Assembly (NCBI GenBank): GCA_965203525.1
Contig: OZ241898.1
Coordinates: 1,736,001 to 1,800,000 of the forward strand
DNA length: 64,000 bases
Direction: 5' to 3'
Origin: WTFV01 sp965203525
GTDB taxonomy: Bacteria; Acidobacteriota; Vicinamibacteria; Vicinamibacterales; UBA8438
The notes beneath the pieces were generated by a model. It worked only from the letters and a program-made list of their open reading frames with translations. It was not told the DNA's origin and searched no databases. Below are positions 27,720-36,187 of this stretch, piece after piece. Within the stretch, counting starts at the first letter, position 1, and every line of letters starts with the position of its first letter. The position numbers and the translations under genes were made by a program.

Positions 27720-29428
27720 TGCGTTTCTTCAACACCACCGGCCCGGTGGTGGCGGCGGACCACTACTGCATCCCGCCGCTGTCGCGCCTGGACGTCGACG
27801 AACTGCTCCGGCTGATCCGCGGCAAGCGCTACTTCGTGCTGCACGCCCCCCGGCAGACGGGGAAGACATCGGCCCTGCTGGCGCTGCGGGACCGGCTGAA
27901 CGCCGACGGCTACCGGTGCGTGTACGCCAACGTCGAGGTGGCGCAGACGGCCCGCGAGGACGTGGAGCGGGCGATCCGCACGGTGCTGGGCCGGCTGGCG
28001 TCCCGGGCGCGGACGACGCTGGGCGACGAGTTCCTGGAGGGCGTCTACCGCGGCCTGCTCGAGACGCACGCGCCGCACGAGGTGCTGCTCGAGGCGCTGG
28101 CGCGCTGGGCCGCCGCCGACGCGCGTCCGCTGGTGCTGCTGATCGACGAGATCGACGCGCTGGTGGGCGACTCGCTGCTGGCCGTGCTGCGGCAGTTGCG
28201 GGCGGGGTACGACCAGCGGCCGCGGAACTTTCCGCAAAGCGTGATTCTGTGCGGGGTGCGGGACGTGCGGGACTATCGGATCCACTCCGGTTCGGCGAAC
28301 ACGGCCGTCGCCGGGGGCAGCGCGTTCAACGTCAAGGCGAAGTCGCTGCGGCTGGGGGACTTCTCGCGGGACGATGTCCTGGCGCTGCTGGGGCAGCACA
28401 CGGCGGAGACCGGGCAGGCGTTCACGGCCGGGGCGCTGGACCTGGTGTGGGAGCGGACGCGGGGGCAGCCGTGGCTGGTGAACGCGCTGGCGGACGACGC
28501 CTGCTTCGAGGACAAGGCGGGCCGGGACCGGTCGCGTCCGATCGACGCGGAGGCGGTTCTGGCGGCGCAGGAGCGGCTGATTCTGCGTCGGGAGACGCAC
28601 CTGGACCAGTTGGCGGACAAGCTGCAGGAAGAGCGGGTGCGGCGGGTGGTCGAGCCGCTGCTGAGCGGTGGCGCGGAGCGTGGCTTCAAGGCCCGCGATC
28701 TGGAGTACGTCCGCGACCTGGGCCTGATCGCGGTGGACGACCCGCCGCGGATCGCCAATCCGATCTACGCCGAGGTGGTCCCGCGCGAGCTGACCTGGGC
28801 GGTCCAGGCGGGGCTGACGGAGGAGATGGCGTGGTACGTGGACGCCGGCGGCGGGCTGGACGTGCGGAAGCTGCTGTCGGCGTTCCAGACGTTCTTCCGG
28901 GAGCACTCGGAGCACTGGTCGCAACGGTTCCAGTATCAGGAGGCGTGGCCGCAGTTGCTGCTGCAGGCGTTCCTGCAGCGGGTGGTGAACGGCGGCGGGC
29001 GGATCGAGCGGGAGTACGGGCTGGGGCGGGGCCGCACCGACCTGCTGATCGTCTGGCCGCGGACCGGTGGGGGATCGGTCGCCGGCGCATCGCCCGCCGG
29101 GGCCGAAGAGGCGCCGGGGCAGGTTGCGCGGGTCGACTCCGGCGACCGAGACGCAGCCCGTTCATGTCGCGCGCGCGCCGCGGAGGCGCCGGGGCAGGTT
29201 GTGCGGGTCGACAAGATCGTGATCGAGTGCAAGGTGCTGCACGGGAGCCTGGAGCGGACCGTCGCCGAGGGGCTGGAGCAGACGGCGGCGTACATGGACC
29301 GGTGCGCGGCCGCGGAGGGCCATCTGGTGGTCGTCGACCGCACGGAGGGGCGGCGTTGGGCCGAGAAGGTGTTCCACCGGCGGTCGGAGCCGCGCGCCGG
29401 CGCAACGATCGACGTGTGGGGGATGTGA
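27719..29428 (+). CDS. AAA-ATPase fused to PD-(D/E)XK nuclease, copy 2
   Basis: 569 residues, start ATG 27719 overlapping the antitoxin stop. P-loop APRQTGKTS, Walker B LVLLIDEIDAL, and C-terminal PD-(D/E)XK pattern (GRGRTDLLI ... KIVIECKVL) are intact. It differs from copy 1 mainly by a 25-residue insertion in the linker before the nuclease active site, made by a 36-nt duplication around a 39-nt insert (29102-29212). Being 75 nt, the insertion keeps the frame. Coupling to a HigA-like regulator suggests a toxin-antitoxin or defence role; this is inference. Confidence 0.8.
   Translation: MRFFNTTGPVVAADHYCIPPLSRLDVDELLRLIRGKRYFVLHAPRQTGKTSALLALRDRLNADGYRCVYANVEVAQTAREDVERAIRTVLGRLASRARTTLGDEFLEGVYRGLLETHAPHEVLLEALARWAAADARPLVLLIDEIDALVGDSLLAVLRQLRAGYDQRPRNFPQSVILCGVRDVRDYRIHSGSANTAVAGGSAFNVKAKSLRLGDFSRDDVLALLGQHTAETGQAFTAGALDLVWERTRGQPWLVNALADDACFEDKAGRDRSRPIDAEAVLAAQERLILRRETHLDQLADKLQEERVRRVVEPLLSGGAERGFKARDLEYVRDLGLIAVDDPPRIANPIYAEVVPRELTWAVQAGLTEEMAWYVDAGGGLDVRKLLSAFQTFFREHSEHWSQRFQYQEAWPQLLLQAFLQRVVNGGGRIEREYGLGRGRTDLLIVWPRTGGGSVAGASPAGAEEAPGQVARVDSGDRDAARSCRARAAEAPGQVVRVDKIVIECKVLHGSLERTVAEGLEQTAAYMDRCAAAEGHLVVVDRTEGRRWAEKVFHRRSEPRAGATIDVWGM
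29102..29212 (+). repeat. Repeat-insert-repeat inside the ATPase gene, 36/39/36 nt
   Basis: 36-nt copies at 29102-29137 and 29177-29212 (three mismatches; core GCGCCGGGGCAGGTTG) flank a unique 39-nt insert, period 75. The paralogue has a single 36-nt copy at 16663-16698 followed directly by the same downstream sequence (AAGATCGTGATCGAG), so this is an insertion with duplication of its target. Confidence 0.9.
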
Positions 29429-29447
29429 GGCCCGCGGGAGCCCCGGA

Positions 29448-29453
29448 TATACT
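29448..29453 (+). promoter_or_regulatory. -10 element TATACT for a leaderless amidohydrolase message
   Basis: TATACT ends 7 nt before ATG 29461, so transcription should begin at or next to the start codon. No Shine-Dalgarno is present, in agreement with a leaderless mRNA. Confidence 0.55.
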
Positions 29454-29460
29454 CCCGGCC

Positions 29461-30822
29461 ATGCCGATCACGCCGCGCTGGACGCGGTGGGTGCTCGCCG
29501 GGTCACTTTTCGCCGCCGGCTGCGGCGCGGGCCCGAATCCCGCCGCCGGTCCGGACGGAGGGTCCCGGGCGCTGGCGATCGTCGGCGCGCAGCTCGTCGA
29601 CGGGACGGGCGCCGATCCGGTCCCCGACGCGGTCGTCGTGATCCGGGGCGGCCGGATCGCGGCGGCCGGGTCGCGCGCCGGGACCGCCATCCCCGCCGGG
29701 GCGGAGATCGTCGACGCGGCGGGCCGGACGGTGATGCCCGGGCTCGTCGAGACGCACGCGCACTACAACGGCGAGCCGGAGCGGGTGCCGCGGCAGTACC
29801 GCTCGCAGCTCTACTTCGGCGTCACCACGTCGCGCAGCATCGGGAGCGATCCGCCGGGCAAGGTGGCGCTCGCGCTCGACGCGCGCGCCGGCCGCATCCC
29901 GGGCCCGCGGCTGTACACCGCCGGCCTCGGCTTCTCGCACCCGGACAACGGCTTTCCGCCCGGCCGCCCGATCAACCGTCCCGAGACCGCCGCCGAGGCG
30001 CGCGAACTGGTGCGGGGACTGGCCGGGCAGGGGGCGCATTTCGTCAAGATGTGGGTCGACGTGGCGCCGCCCGCCGCGCCGGCGGCGATCACGCCGGAGA
30101 TGCGCGCGGCGATCGTCGAGGAGGCGCGGGCGCACGGCCTGACGCCGGTGGCGCACGTCGGTTTCGAGGCGGACTTCTTCCAGCTCGCCGGCCTCGGCGT
30201 CAGCGACTTTCTCCACACGGTGCGCGACGCCGAGCCGAACGAGGCGTTCTACCGCCGCTGCCGCGAGATCGGCTGCGTCTTCTCGCCGACGCTCACCAAC
30301 GTCCACGCCGGCTGGTACTGGGCGGAGCACCCGGAGCGGCTCGACGACCCGGAGATCCGCGCCGCCTTCGAGCCGGAGGCGCTCGCCCGGTGGTCCGATC
30401 CGGCGGTCCGGGACGAGGTGCTGCACGATCCGCGGCTCGCCGGCCGGAAGGCGCGTCTGGAGAACGCGATGGCGTGGGTGAAGCAGGTAGCCGACGCCGG
30501 CGTTCCCGTCGCCGTCGGGACCGACAGCGGCGCGTCGTCGTTCAACGTGCCGATGGGGTGGGGGACGCACCACGAGCTGGCGCTCTACGTCGACGCGGGG
30601 CTGACGCCGATGCAGGCGCTGGTGGCGGCCACGCGGACCGGGGCCGAGCTGCTTTCCGGCGGGCCGGCGGAGTACGGCACGCTGGAGCCGGGGAAGATGG
30701 CGGATCTGCTTCTGCTCGCCGCCGACCCGCTCGCCGACGTCCGGAACACCCGCGCCATCGAGCGGGTGATGCAGGCCGGCGTCTGGCTCGACCGCGCGGC
30801 GTTGATGCCGTTGCCGGAGTGA
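29461..30822 (+). CDS. Amidohydrolase-family lipoprotein
   Basis: 453 residues with a lipobox (LFAAGC). The metal-dependent hydrolase fold is shown by AIVGAQLVDGTGADPVPDAVVV, VMPGLVETHAHYNG (HxH), a Lys in GAHFVKMWVDVA, VAHVGFEAD and the terminal AGVPVAVGTDSG plus LLSGGPAEYGTLEPGKMADLLLL. These are the usual metal and substrate positions of the imidazolonepropionase/prolidase-like branch. Acts outside the cytoplasm, probably on an amide or cyclic amide. A truncated copy lies at 16947-17151. Confidence 0.85.
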   Translation: MPITPRWTRWVLAGSLFAAGCGAGPNPAAGPDGGSRALAIVGAQLVDGTGADPVPDAVVVIRGGRIAAAGSRAGTAIPAGAEIVDAAGRTVMPGLVETHAHYNGEPERVPRQYRSQLYFGVTTSRSIGSDPPGKVALALDARAGRIPGPRLYTAGLGFSHPDNGFPPGRPINRPETAAEARELVRGLAGQGAHFVKMWVDVAPPAAPAAITPEMRAAIVEEARAHGLTPVAHVGFEADFFQLAGLGVSDFLHTVRDAEPNEAFYRRCREIGCVFSPTLTNVHAGWYWAEHPERLDDPEIRAAFEPEALARWSDPAVRDEVLHDPRLAGRKARLENAMAWVKQVADAGVPVAVGTDSGASSFNVPMGWGTHHELALYVDAGLTPMQALVAATRTGAELLSGGPAEYGTLEPGKMADLLLLAADPLADVRNTRAIERVMQAGVWLDRAALMPLPE

Positions 30823-30964
30823 GCCCCAGGGCGCGGAGCGAGAGCGCGTCGATGGCCCGGCCCCGGGACGCCGATGGGGGGCGTAACCAGGCGCCCCGCC
30901 GCCGCCACCGTCCGGCGCGGCCCTCGCCGCCGCGGGCTGACACCGCGCCCGGCGGCGTGTAGTA

Positions 30965-31009
30965 TGCGATCCCTGCCCGGCCGACCCGCGGCCGGCCTCC
31001 GGGATCGCA
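30965..31009 (+). promoter_or_regulatory. 9-bp inverted repeat in the transketolase-like leader
   Basis: TGCGATCCC (30965-30973) and GGGATCGCA (31001-31009) can pair around a 27-nt loop ending 4 nt before ATG 31014. It could be an operator or a hairpin covering the start; TAGTAT just upstream may be the -10. Confidence 0.35.
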
Positions 31010-31013
31010 CGTC

Positions 31014-33575
31014 ATGACCACACGCGTTCCCGCTTCGCGGGCCGTCACGCTCCACACCGTTTCGGGGGCGGAGAAGCGCGAGGCGCACACCGTGGAGCTG
31101 CCCGATTACGACCGGGAGCGGTTCCACGACGTCGCGTTCATGACCGCGATGAGCCTGACCCTGCTGGGCAACTACGCCCAGACCGGGCACTTCGGCGGTC
31201 CGCTGGCCTACACGCCCTACAACGTGGCCTGCCACCTGGCCGGTCCGGCGCTGGGCGGACTGCGCTACGACCTGCGCGAGCCGAAGTTCGCCTACGCCGA
31301 CAAGTTCATGCTGGCCGGCGGCCACTGCATTCCGACCTGCTACGCGCTGTGGATGATCCTGTACGAAGCGCTGCGGCGGCAGCACGCGGCGACCGGGGAC
31401 GCGCGTTTCGCCTGCGATCCGCGGGTGGCGATCCTGCCGATCGACGCGCTGGGGTTCCGGCGCGGAGCCGGCGCGCTGGCGACGCTGCTGGAGGAGAACG
31501 GCCTCGCCGGCCACCCGCTCTTCGCGGACGCGCGGGGCCGCGGCATCCGCGCGCTGTCGGGGCATGCGGAATCCACCGACGCGACCAACGACGTCAACGG
31601 CGGGCCTTCCGGCATCGGCATCGCCACGGCGGCCGGCAAGGCGCTGTTCTGGGACTACGTGGGGGCGCCGCCGGGGTTGAAGGTGGTCGCGCTCGAAGGG
31701 GAGTTCGCGCTGACCGAGGGGCACGCGCAGGAGCTCAAGAACGTCGCCGTGGCGCAGCAGGTCGGCAAGCGGCTCCGGGTGCTGCTTTCGCAGAACAACG
31801 CGGGCATCGACGACAGCCTGATCGGCGGCGTGGTCAAGGCGCGCTACGCCGACTACGACGTCGCGCGGCAATGGGTGTCGTGGGGTTGGAACGTCTTCAC
31901 GATCGGGGACGGGAACGACTTCGATCAGGTCCTCGCCGCGTTCCGGGCGATGGAGGAATGGCCGGCCGACGACCGCCGGCCGATGATCCTGGTCGGCCCG
32001 ACGGTCAAGGGCTGGTGGCCGGCGGCCCGCGGCGGGCGGATCGGCGGACGCGAGCAGATCGTCGGCCATCCGTCCCACCCCTACGCGTTCCGGATGAACG
32101 GCGACTACTTCGTGGCGCTGGCCGAATCCTTCGAGCAGGCGTACGGCGTCCGGTTCGACGGCATCCGGGACGGGGTCCCGGCGACCGAGGCGGAGCGCCT
32201 GATCCAGTGCAAGACGAACGTCGACGCGGTGATGTCGGTGCTGGAGCGGCGCGCGGGGCTGCGCGAGTGGATCGCCGAGCGGGTGCTCGACGTCGCGGCG
32301 ACGGTCGACCGGGCGCCGGCCCTGCGCATCGACCCGGCCGCCGACCCGTTCCGCGACGAGCGGCTGCGGGTGGAGCGCCTGCCGGCGGAACCGCAGGACG
32401 TGGCGGCGCGCGACCCGCACACCGGCCGGGAGGTGCGGCGGCGGATCCGCCTGTTTCTTCCGCCCGGCGAGAAGAAGGGGCCGCGGCGGGCGGTCAGCGA
32501 GATCGGCGCGTGGCTGAACTACGTCACCGGCGGGCGCTTCCTGACGATGGCGGCCGATCTGTCCGGCTCGATCAACGTCGAGAACGCCAACCTGTTCGGC
32601 CACTACGATCCGGTCGACAACCCGTGCGGCACGCGGCTGAAGGCGGCGATACAGGAGGCGGGCAACGCGTCGACGGTCATCGGGCTGATCAGCCAGAACG
32701 CGTCGGCCGACCCCGGCCGGTACGCCGGCGTCTGGGGGCTCTCCGGCACCTACGGCGCGTTCACGCCGCTGATGTACACCCCGGCCCGGGTGTTCTCGCA
32801 GATGAACCAGGACAGCCCCTTCCCGCTCGGGGTCCTGCACGTGCTGGCCGGCCACTCGGGTCCGGAGACGGCGGCCGACGCGCGCACCCACTTCGGGATC
32901 TTCGCGCCGCAGGTCTGGACGCTGCTGCCGCGCGGCCAGGTCGTCAACCTCTACTTCTGGGACTACAACGACGTGGCCCCCGGCTACTTCGCCGCCGTGC
33001 GGCAGGCGCTGGCGGTCAAGGAAGCGGGCATCATCGTCATCCACGTCGCGCGGCCGGACTTCGTGGTGGCGGACCGGTCGACCTTCGCCGACACGGATCC
33101 GAGGGCGGCGGCGAAGGGGCTCTACCTGATCCGCGAGTACGACCCCGGCGCGCCGCCGATGGGCACGGTCTTCGCGCAGGGCTCGAGCTCGACGAGGAAC
33201 CTCGTCAACGTCGTTCCGCGGCTGGAGGCGGCGGGCGTCAACGTGCGCGTCGTGTCCGTGATCAGCACCGAGCTGTTCGCGGCCCGGCCGCGGGAGTACC
33301 GGGAGAAACTGCTGCCCGACGCGTCGCGCTGCGACTGCATGGTCGTCAGCACCATGACCCGGCGCGTGCCGCCGATCCCCAACCTCGGCCCCCTGACCGA
33401 GGAGTACTCGCTCTATGCCGACTTCGACGACCGCTGGCGGAGCGGGGGCGCCGAGCCGGACGTCATCGCCGAGGCCCGCCTCGACGAGGAGTCGATCTTC
33501 CGGGGCGTCGCCCGCTTCGCCCGGGAGCGCGCGTCCCGGCTGGAGCGGCAGCGCCGCGCGCTGGCCGCGCTCTGA
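31014..33575 (+). CDS. Transketolase-like thiamine-diphosphate enzyme
   Basis: 853 residues, longer than common transketolases (about 660). Features: YADKFMLAGGHCIPTCYALW near the start; the cofactor region VVALEGEFALTEGHAQELKN followed by LSQNNAGIDDS; a central pyrimidine domain with ISQNASADPGRYAGVWG; and a C-terminal domain with VFAQGSSSTRNLVNVVPRLE. The usual GDG of the cofactor motif reads GEF here, so the metal-ligand Asp is replaced by Glu. Cytosolic, probably carbon metabolism. Transketolase versus phosphoketolase or a related subfamily cannot be decided by eye. Confidence 0.65.
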   Translation: MTTRVPASRAVTLHTVSGAEKREAHTVELPDYDRERFHDVAFMTAMSLTLLGNYAQTGHFGGPLAYTPYNVACHLAGPALGGLRYDLREPKFAYADKFMLAGGHCIPTCYALWMILYEALRRQHAATGDARFACDPRVAILPIDALGFRRGAGALATLLEENGLAGHPLFADARGRGIRALSGHAESTDATNDVNGGPSGIGIATAAGKALFWDYVGAPPGLKVVALEGEFALTEGHAQELKNVAVAQQVGKRLRVLLSQNNAGIDDSLIGGVVKARYADYDVARQWVSWGWNVFTIGDGNDFDQVLAAFRAMEEWPADDRRPMILVGPTVKGWWPAARGGRIGGREQIVGHPSHPYAFRMNGDYFVALAESFEQAYGVRFDGIRDGVPATEAERLIQCKTNVDAVMSVLERRAGLREWIAERVLDVAATVDRAPALRIDPAADPFRDERLRVERLPAEPQDVAARDPHTGREVRRRIRLFLPPGEKKGPRRAVSEIGAWLNYVTGGRFLTMAADLSGSINVENANLFGHYDPVDNPCGTRLKAAIQEAGNASTVIGLISQNASADPGRYAGVWGLSGTYGAFTPLMYTPARVFSQMNQDSPFPLGVLHVLAGHSGPETAADARTHFGIFAPQVWTLLPRGQVVNLYFWDYNDVAPGYFAAVRQALAVKEAGIIVIHVARPDFVVADRSTFADTDPRAAAKGLYLIREYDPGAPPMGTVFAQGSSSTRNLVNVVPRLEAAGVNVRVVSVISTELFAARPREYREKLLPDASRCDCMVVSTMTRRVPPIPNLGPLTEEYSLYADFDDRWRSGGAEPDVIAEARLDEESIFRGVARFARERASRLERQRRALAAL

Positions 33576-33639
33576 CGGCCGCGCGCCGGAGGGTGCTACG
33601 ATGGCGGGGCCATGGCGTGGACGGCAGGAGGAGGGTGAG

Positions 33640-34647
33640 ATGAGGATCCATCGGTGTCTCGCGGCGTCGTGCGCGTTCGTTGCGGCCGTCGTGCTGGCGG
33701 CGGCGCCCGCGGCGGCCCAGACCATGCCCCGGACCCCGTGGGGGGAGCCGGACCTGCAGGGCATCTGGGACTTCCGCACCATCACGCCGCTGGAGCGGCC
33801 GGAAGAGCTGGGCGACAAGGCGTTCCTGACGGCGGAGGAGGCGGCGGCGGCCGAGCAGGCGGAGGTCCGGCGCAACGTCGAGCTCTGGGAGGCGGAGGCG
33901 CGGAGAACCGAGGCGGGCGGCAACGTGGGGGCCTACAACAACTTCTGGATGGACCGGGGCACGACGCCGATCGAGACGCGGCGCACGTCGCTGATCGTCT
34001 ATCCGCCCAATGGACGGTTCCCGGAGCTGTCGGAGGCCGGAGCGGAGCGGGCGGCGGCGCGGCGCGCCTACCTGGCGGAGCATCCGGCCGACTCGTACGC
34101 GGACCGCAACACCTCCGACCGCTGCATCGTCGGCTTCAACGCGGGGCCGCCCATCACGCCGCTCGCCTACAACCAGAACATGCAGCTCTTCCAGACCCCG
34201 GACCACGTGGTGATCTACACCGAGATGGTCCACACCCCGCGCATCGTGCCGCTCGACGGCCGCGCCCCGCTCGACCCCGGCATCCGGCTCTGGTCGGGCG
34301 ACTCGCGCGGGCGCTGGGAGGGCAACGCGCTGGTCGTCGAGACGGCGAACTTCAACGCGCAGCGCCAGTGGATTCCGCTGACCTCCGGCGGTTCCGGCGT
34401 CACCTCGACCGCCGGCATGACGCTGGTCGAGCGCTTCACCCGCGTCGACGACGACACGCTCGAATACACCTTCACGGTGCGCGATCCCGACACGTGGGCG
34501 AGCGACTGGACCGCCTCGATGCCGATGCGGCGGACCGACGTCCCGCTGTTCGAGTACGCCTGCCATGAAGGGAACTACTCCATGGAGGGCATACTGTCCG
34601 GCGCGCGGGCCGAGGAGCGGGCGGCGGCGGCGCAACCGTCCCGATAG
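33640..34647 (+). CDS. Secreted protein of unknown function (PDLQGIWDF family)
   Basis: 335 residues with a signal peptide (AAVVLAAAPAAAQ). Family marks: PWGEPDLQGIWDFRTITPLERPEEL, AYNNFWMDRGT, RRTSLIVYPPNGRFPEL, YNQNMQLFQTPDHVVIYTEM and FEYACHEGNYSMEGIL. A strong SD (GGAGG) is found before ATG 33640. The function is unknown to me; the protein is periplasmic or exported. It has two further paralogues in this window (34936 and 45859). Confidence 0.8.
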   Translation: MRIHRCLAASCAFVAAVVLAAAPAAAQTMPRTPWGEPDLQGIWDFRTITPLERPEELGDKAFLTAEEAAAAEQAEVRRNVELWEAEARRTEAGGNVGAYNNFWMDRGTTPIETRRTSLIVYPPNGRFPELSEAGAERAAARRAYLAEHPADSYADRNTSDRCIVGFNAGPPITPLAYNQNMQLFQTPDHVVIYTEMVHTPRIVPLDGRAPLDPGIRLWSGDSRGRWEGNALVVETANFNAQRQWIPLTSGGSGVTSTAGMTLVERFTRVDDDTLEYTFTVRDPDTWASDWTASMPMRRTDVPLFEYACHEGNYSMEGILSGARAEERAAAAQPSR

Positions 34648-34736
34648 GCCGCGGGCGGATCTGGTGGCGTGGTCGAGACCGGCGCGGCGCCCGACCGGCT
34701 GGTGGGCGAGCATGTCGACCGGGGGCGGCGAGGCTG

Positions 34737-34847
34737 ATGACCCGGCCGGTCTGTCCGTATCTGGAGGTCGCGCGCTACACGGGCGCCGGCGACGTAGACG
34801 ATGCGGCGCGTTTCGAGTGCCGGCTGCCGGATGCGCCCGGACCCTGA
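34737..34847 (+). CDS. Possible 36-aa protein with CPYL motif
   Basis: A short frame after a GAGG-like SD, starting MTRPVCPYLEVARYTG and ending DAARFECRLPDAPGP. Two Cys residues spaced as in small metal- or disulfide-binding proteins. It lies in the 290-nt gap between two paralogous secreted-protein genes. Evidence is limited to composition and SD. Confidence 0.3.
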   Translation: MTRPVCPYLEVARYTGAGDVDDAARFECRLPDAPGP

Positions 34848-34935
34848 CGGCGCGCCGCGGCCGGCCCGTCCCCGGATGGCGCAACGGACGGCAAGGCGTC
34901 ATACTGTCGTCCGTCGTTACCCACGTGGCGCAAGC

Positions 34936-35970
34936 ATGAGGTGCAGCAACATGACCATCCGACCCGTTCGACCGATTTTCCGCATCGCCGGCAGCGCGGC
35001 GCTCGCGCTGCTGCTGGCCGGCGCCGCCGCCGCGCAGTCCGCCGGCGACGCCGCGCCGCTGCGCACCCCGCACGGCCACCCGGATCTCGGCGGCATCTGG
35101 GATTTCCGCACCGTGACGCCGCTCGAACGCCCGGAGGAGCTGGCCGACAAGGCGTTCTTCTCGGAGGAAGAGGGCGCCGAGTACGCCGCCGAGCGGGTGC
35201 TGGCCAACAACGCCGACCTGGACCGCGAGCAGAAGAAGCAGGTGACCACCGACCGCGGCCTGGTGAACGGCACGCGCGAGAGCCGGGACCTCGCCCTGGC
35301 CTACAACAACTTCTGGTGGGACCGCGGCGACAGCGTCGTCGCGACCCGGCGCACCTCGCTGGTGATCGATCCGCCGAACGGCCGGATCCCGCCGCTGACC
35401 GAGGCGGGCGCGCAGCGCGCGGCCGAGCGCCTGCGGATCAACCAGCGGCCGACGGAAGGACCGGAAGACCGTCCGCTCGGCGAGCGCTGCATCACCGGCT
35501 TCAATTCCGGACCGCCGATGCTGCCCGCCGCCTACAACATGAACGTGCAGATCTTCCAGACCCCGGACCACGTGGTGCTGCTGAACGAGATGGTGCACAA
35601 CGCCCGGATCGTTCCGCTCGACGGAAGCGGCCACGGCGCGGTGCGGCAGTGGACCGGCGTGTCGCGCGGGCGCTGGGACGGCGACACCCTGGTCGTCGAG
35701 ACGAAGAACTTCCTGCGCGAGACCAGCTTCCGCAACTCCAGCCGGAACCTGCACCTGGTGGAGCGGATCCGCCGGGTGGACGAGGACACGCTGCTCTACA
35801 CCTTCACGGTCACCGACCCGACCACCTGGACGGCGCCGTGGACGGTCGAGCTGCCGATGCGGCGCACCGACCTGCCGATCTTCGAGTACGCCTGCCACGA
35901 GGGCAACTACGGTATGGACGGCACGCTCAGCGGCGCCCGGGCCGTCGAGCGGCGCGCGGCGGGCGAGTAG
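34936..35970 (+). CDS. Secreted protein of unknown function (PDLGGIWDF family), second copy
   Basis: 344 residues (or 339 from ATG 34951) with a signal peptide (LALLLAGAAAAQ). Shares with the preceding gene HPDLGGIWDFRTVTPLERPEEL, AYNNFWWDRGD, RRTSLVIDPPNGRIPPL, IFQTPDHVVLLNEM and FEYACHEGNYGMDGTL. The pair likely arose by tandem duplication. Downstream lies a repeat-insert-repeat unit and then an ABC importer operon. Confidence 0.8.
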   Translation: MRCSNMTIRPVRPIFRIAGSAALALLLAGAAAAQSAGDAAPLRTPHGHPDLGGIWDFRTVTPLERPEELADKAFFSEEEGAEYAAERVLANNADLDREQKKQVTTDRGLVNGTRESRDLALAYNNFWWDRGDSVVATRRTSLVIDPPNGRIPPLTEAGAQRAAERLRINQRPTEGPEDRPLGERCITGFNSGPPMLPAAYNMNVQIFQTPDHVVLLNEMVHNARIVPLDGSGHGAVRQWTGVSRGRWDGDTLVVETKNFLRETSFRNSSRNLHLVERIRRVDEDTLLYTFTVTDPTTWTAPWTVELPMRRTDLPIFEYACHEGNYGMDGTLSGARAVERRAAGE

Positions 35971-36054
35971 CGGACGGGGCCGGCTCCCGGCGCGACCGCC
36001 GGGGCTGCGCCCGATCCCGATTGAGGAAGCGGAGCGACCCGCGGCCCGGCGGCC

Positions 36055-36165
36055 CGCTCCGCTTCCCGATCCGCCGGCCGCCGAGCCGGGCGGTACGTCC
36101 CGGGGGCGGGCAAGGGGATTCTTGCTCGCGCTCCGCTTCCCGATCCGCCGGCCGTCGATCCGGGC
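36055..36165. repeat. Repeat-insert-repeat unit, 37/37/37 nt
   Basis: 37-nt copies at 36055-36091 and 36129-36165 (two mismatches; core CTTCCCGATCCGCCGGCCG) flank a 37-nt insert, period 74. Part of the repeat also occurs inverted near 36018-36037 (GAAGCGGAGCG). The second copy ends 8 nt before the -10 of the next gene. Confidence 0.8.
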
Positions 36166-36173
36166 CCGCGTGG

Positions 36174-36179
36174 TATCGT
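36174..36179 (+). promoter_or_regulatory. -10-like TATCGT for the ABC importer operon
   Basis: TATCGT ends 8 nt before ATG 36188; no SD is visible, so a leaderless message is likely, like that of the amidohydrolase. Confidence 0.4.
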
Positions 36180-36187
36180 GGCCGCCG

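Larger units (their letters stand above)
27672..30000. repeat. Long direct repeat, right copy (partner 15196-17151)
   Basis: Contains the intact antitoxin tail, AAA-ATPase copy 2 and the first third of the amidohydrolase. Together with the left copy it brackets 10.5 kb containing the recombinases, methylases and IS66, so homologous recombination could delete that segment. Confidence 0.8.

Noticed and set aside
30585..33923. 1112-codon minus-strand frame opposite the transketolase-like gene
   Set aside because: Shadow frame; the plus-strand product has clear family motifs.
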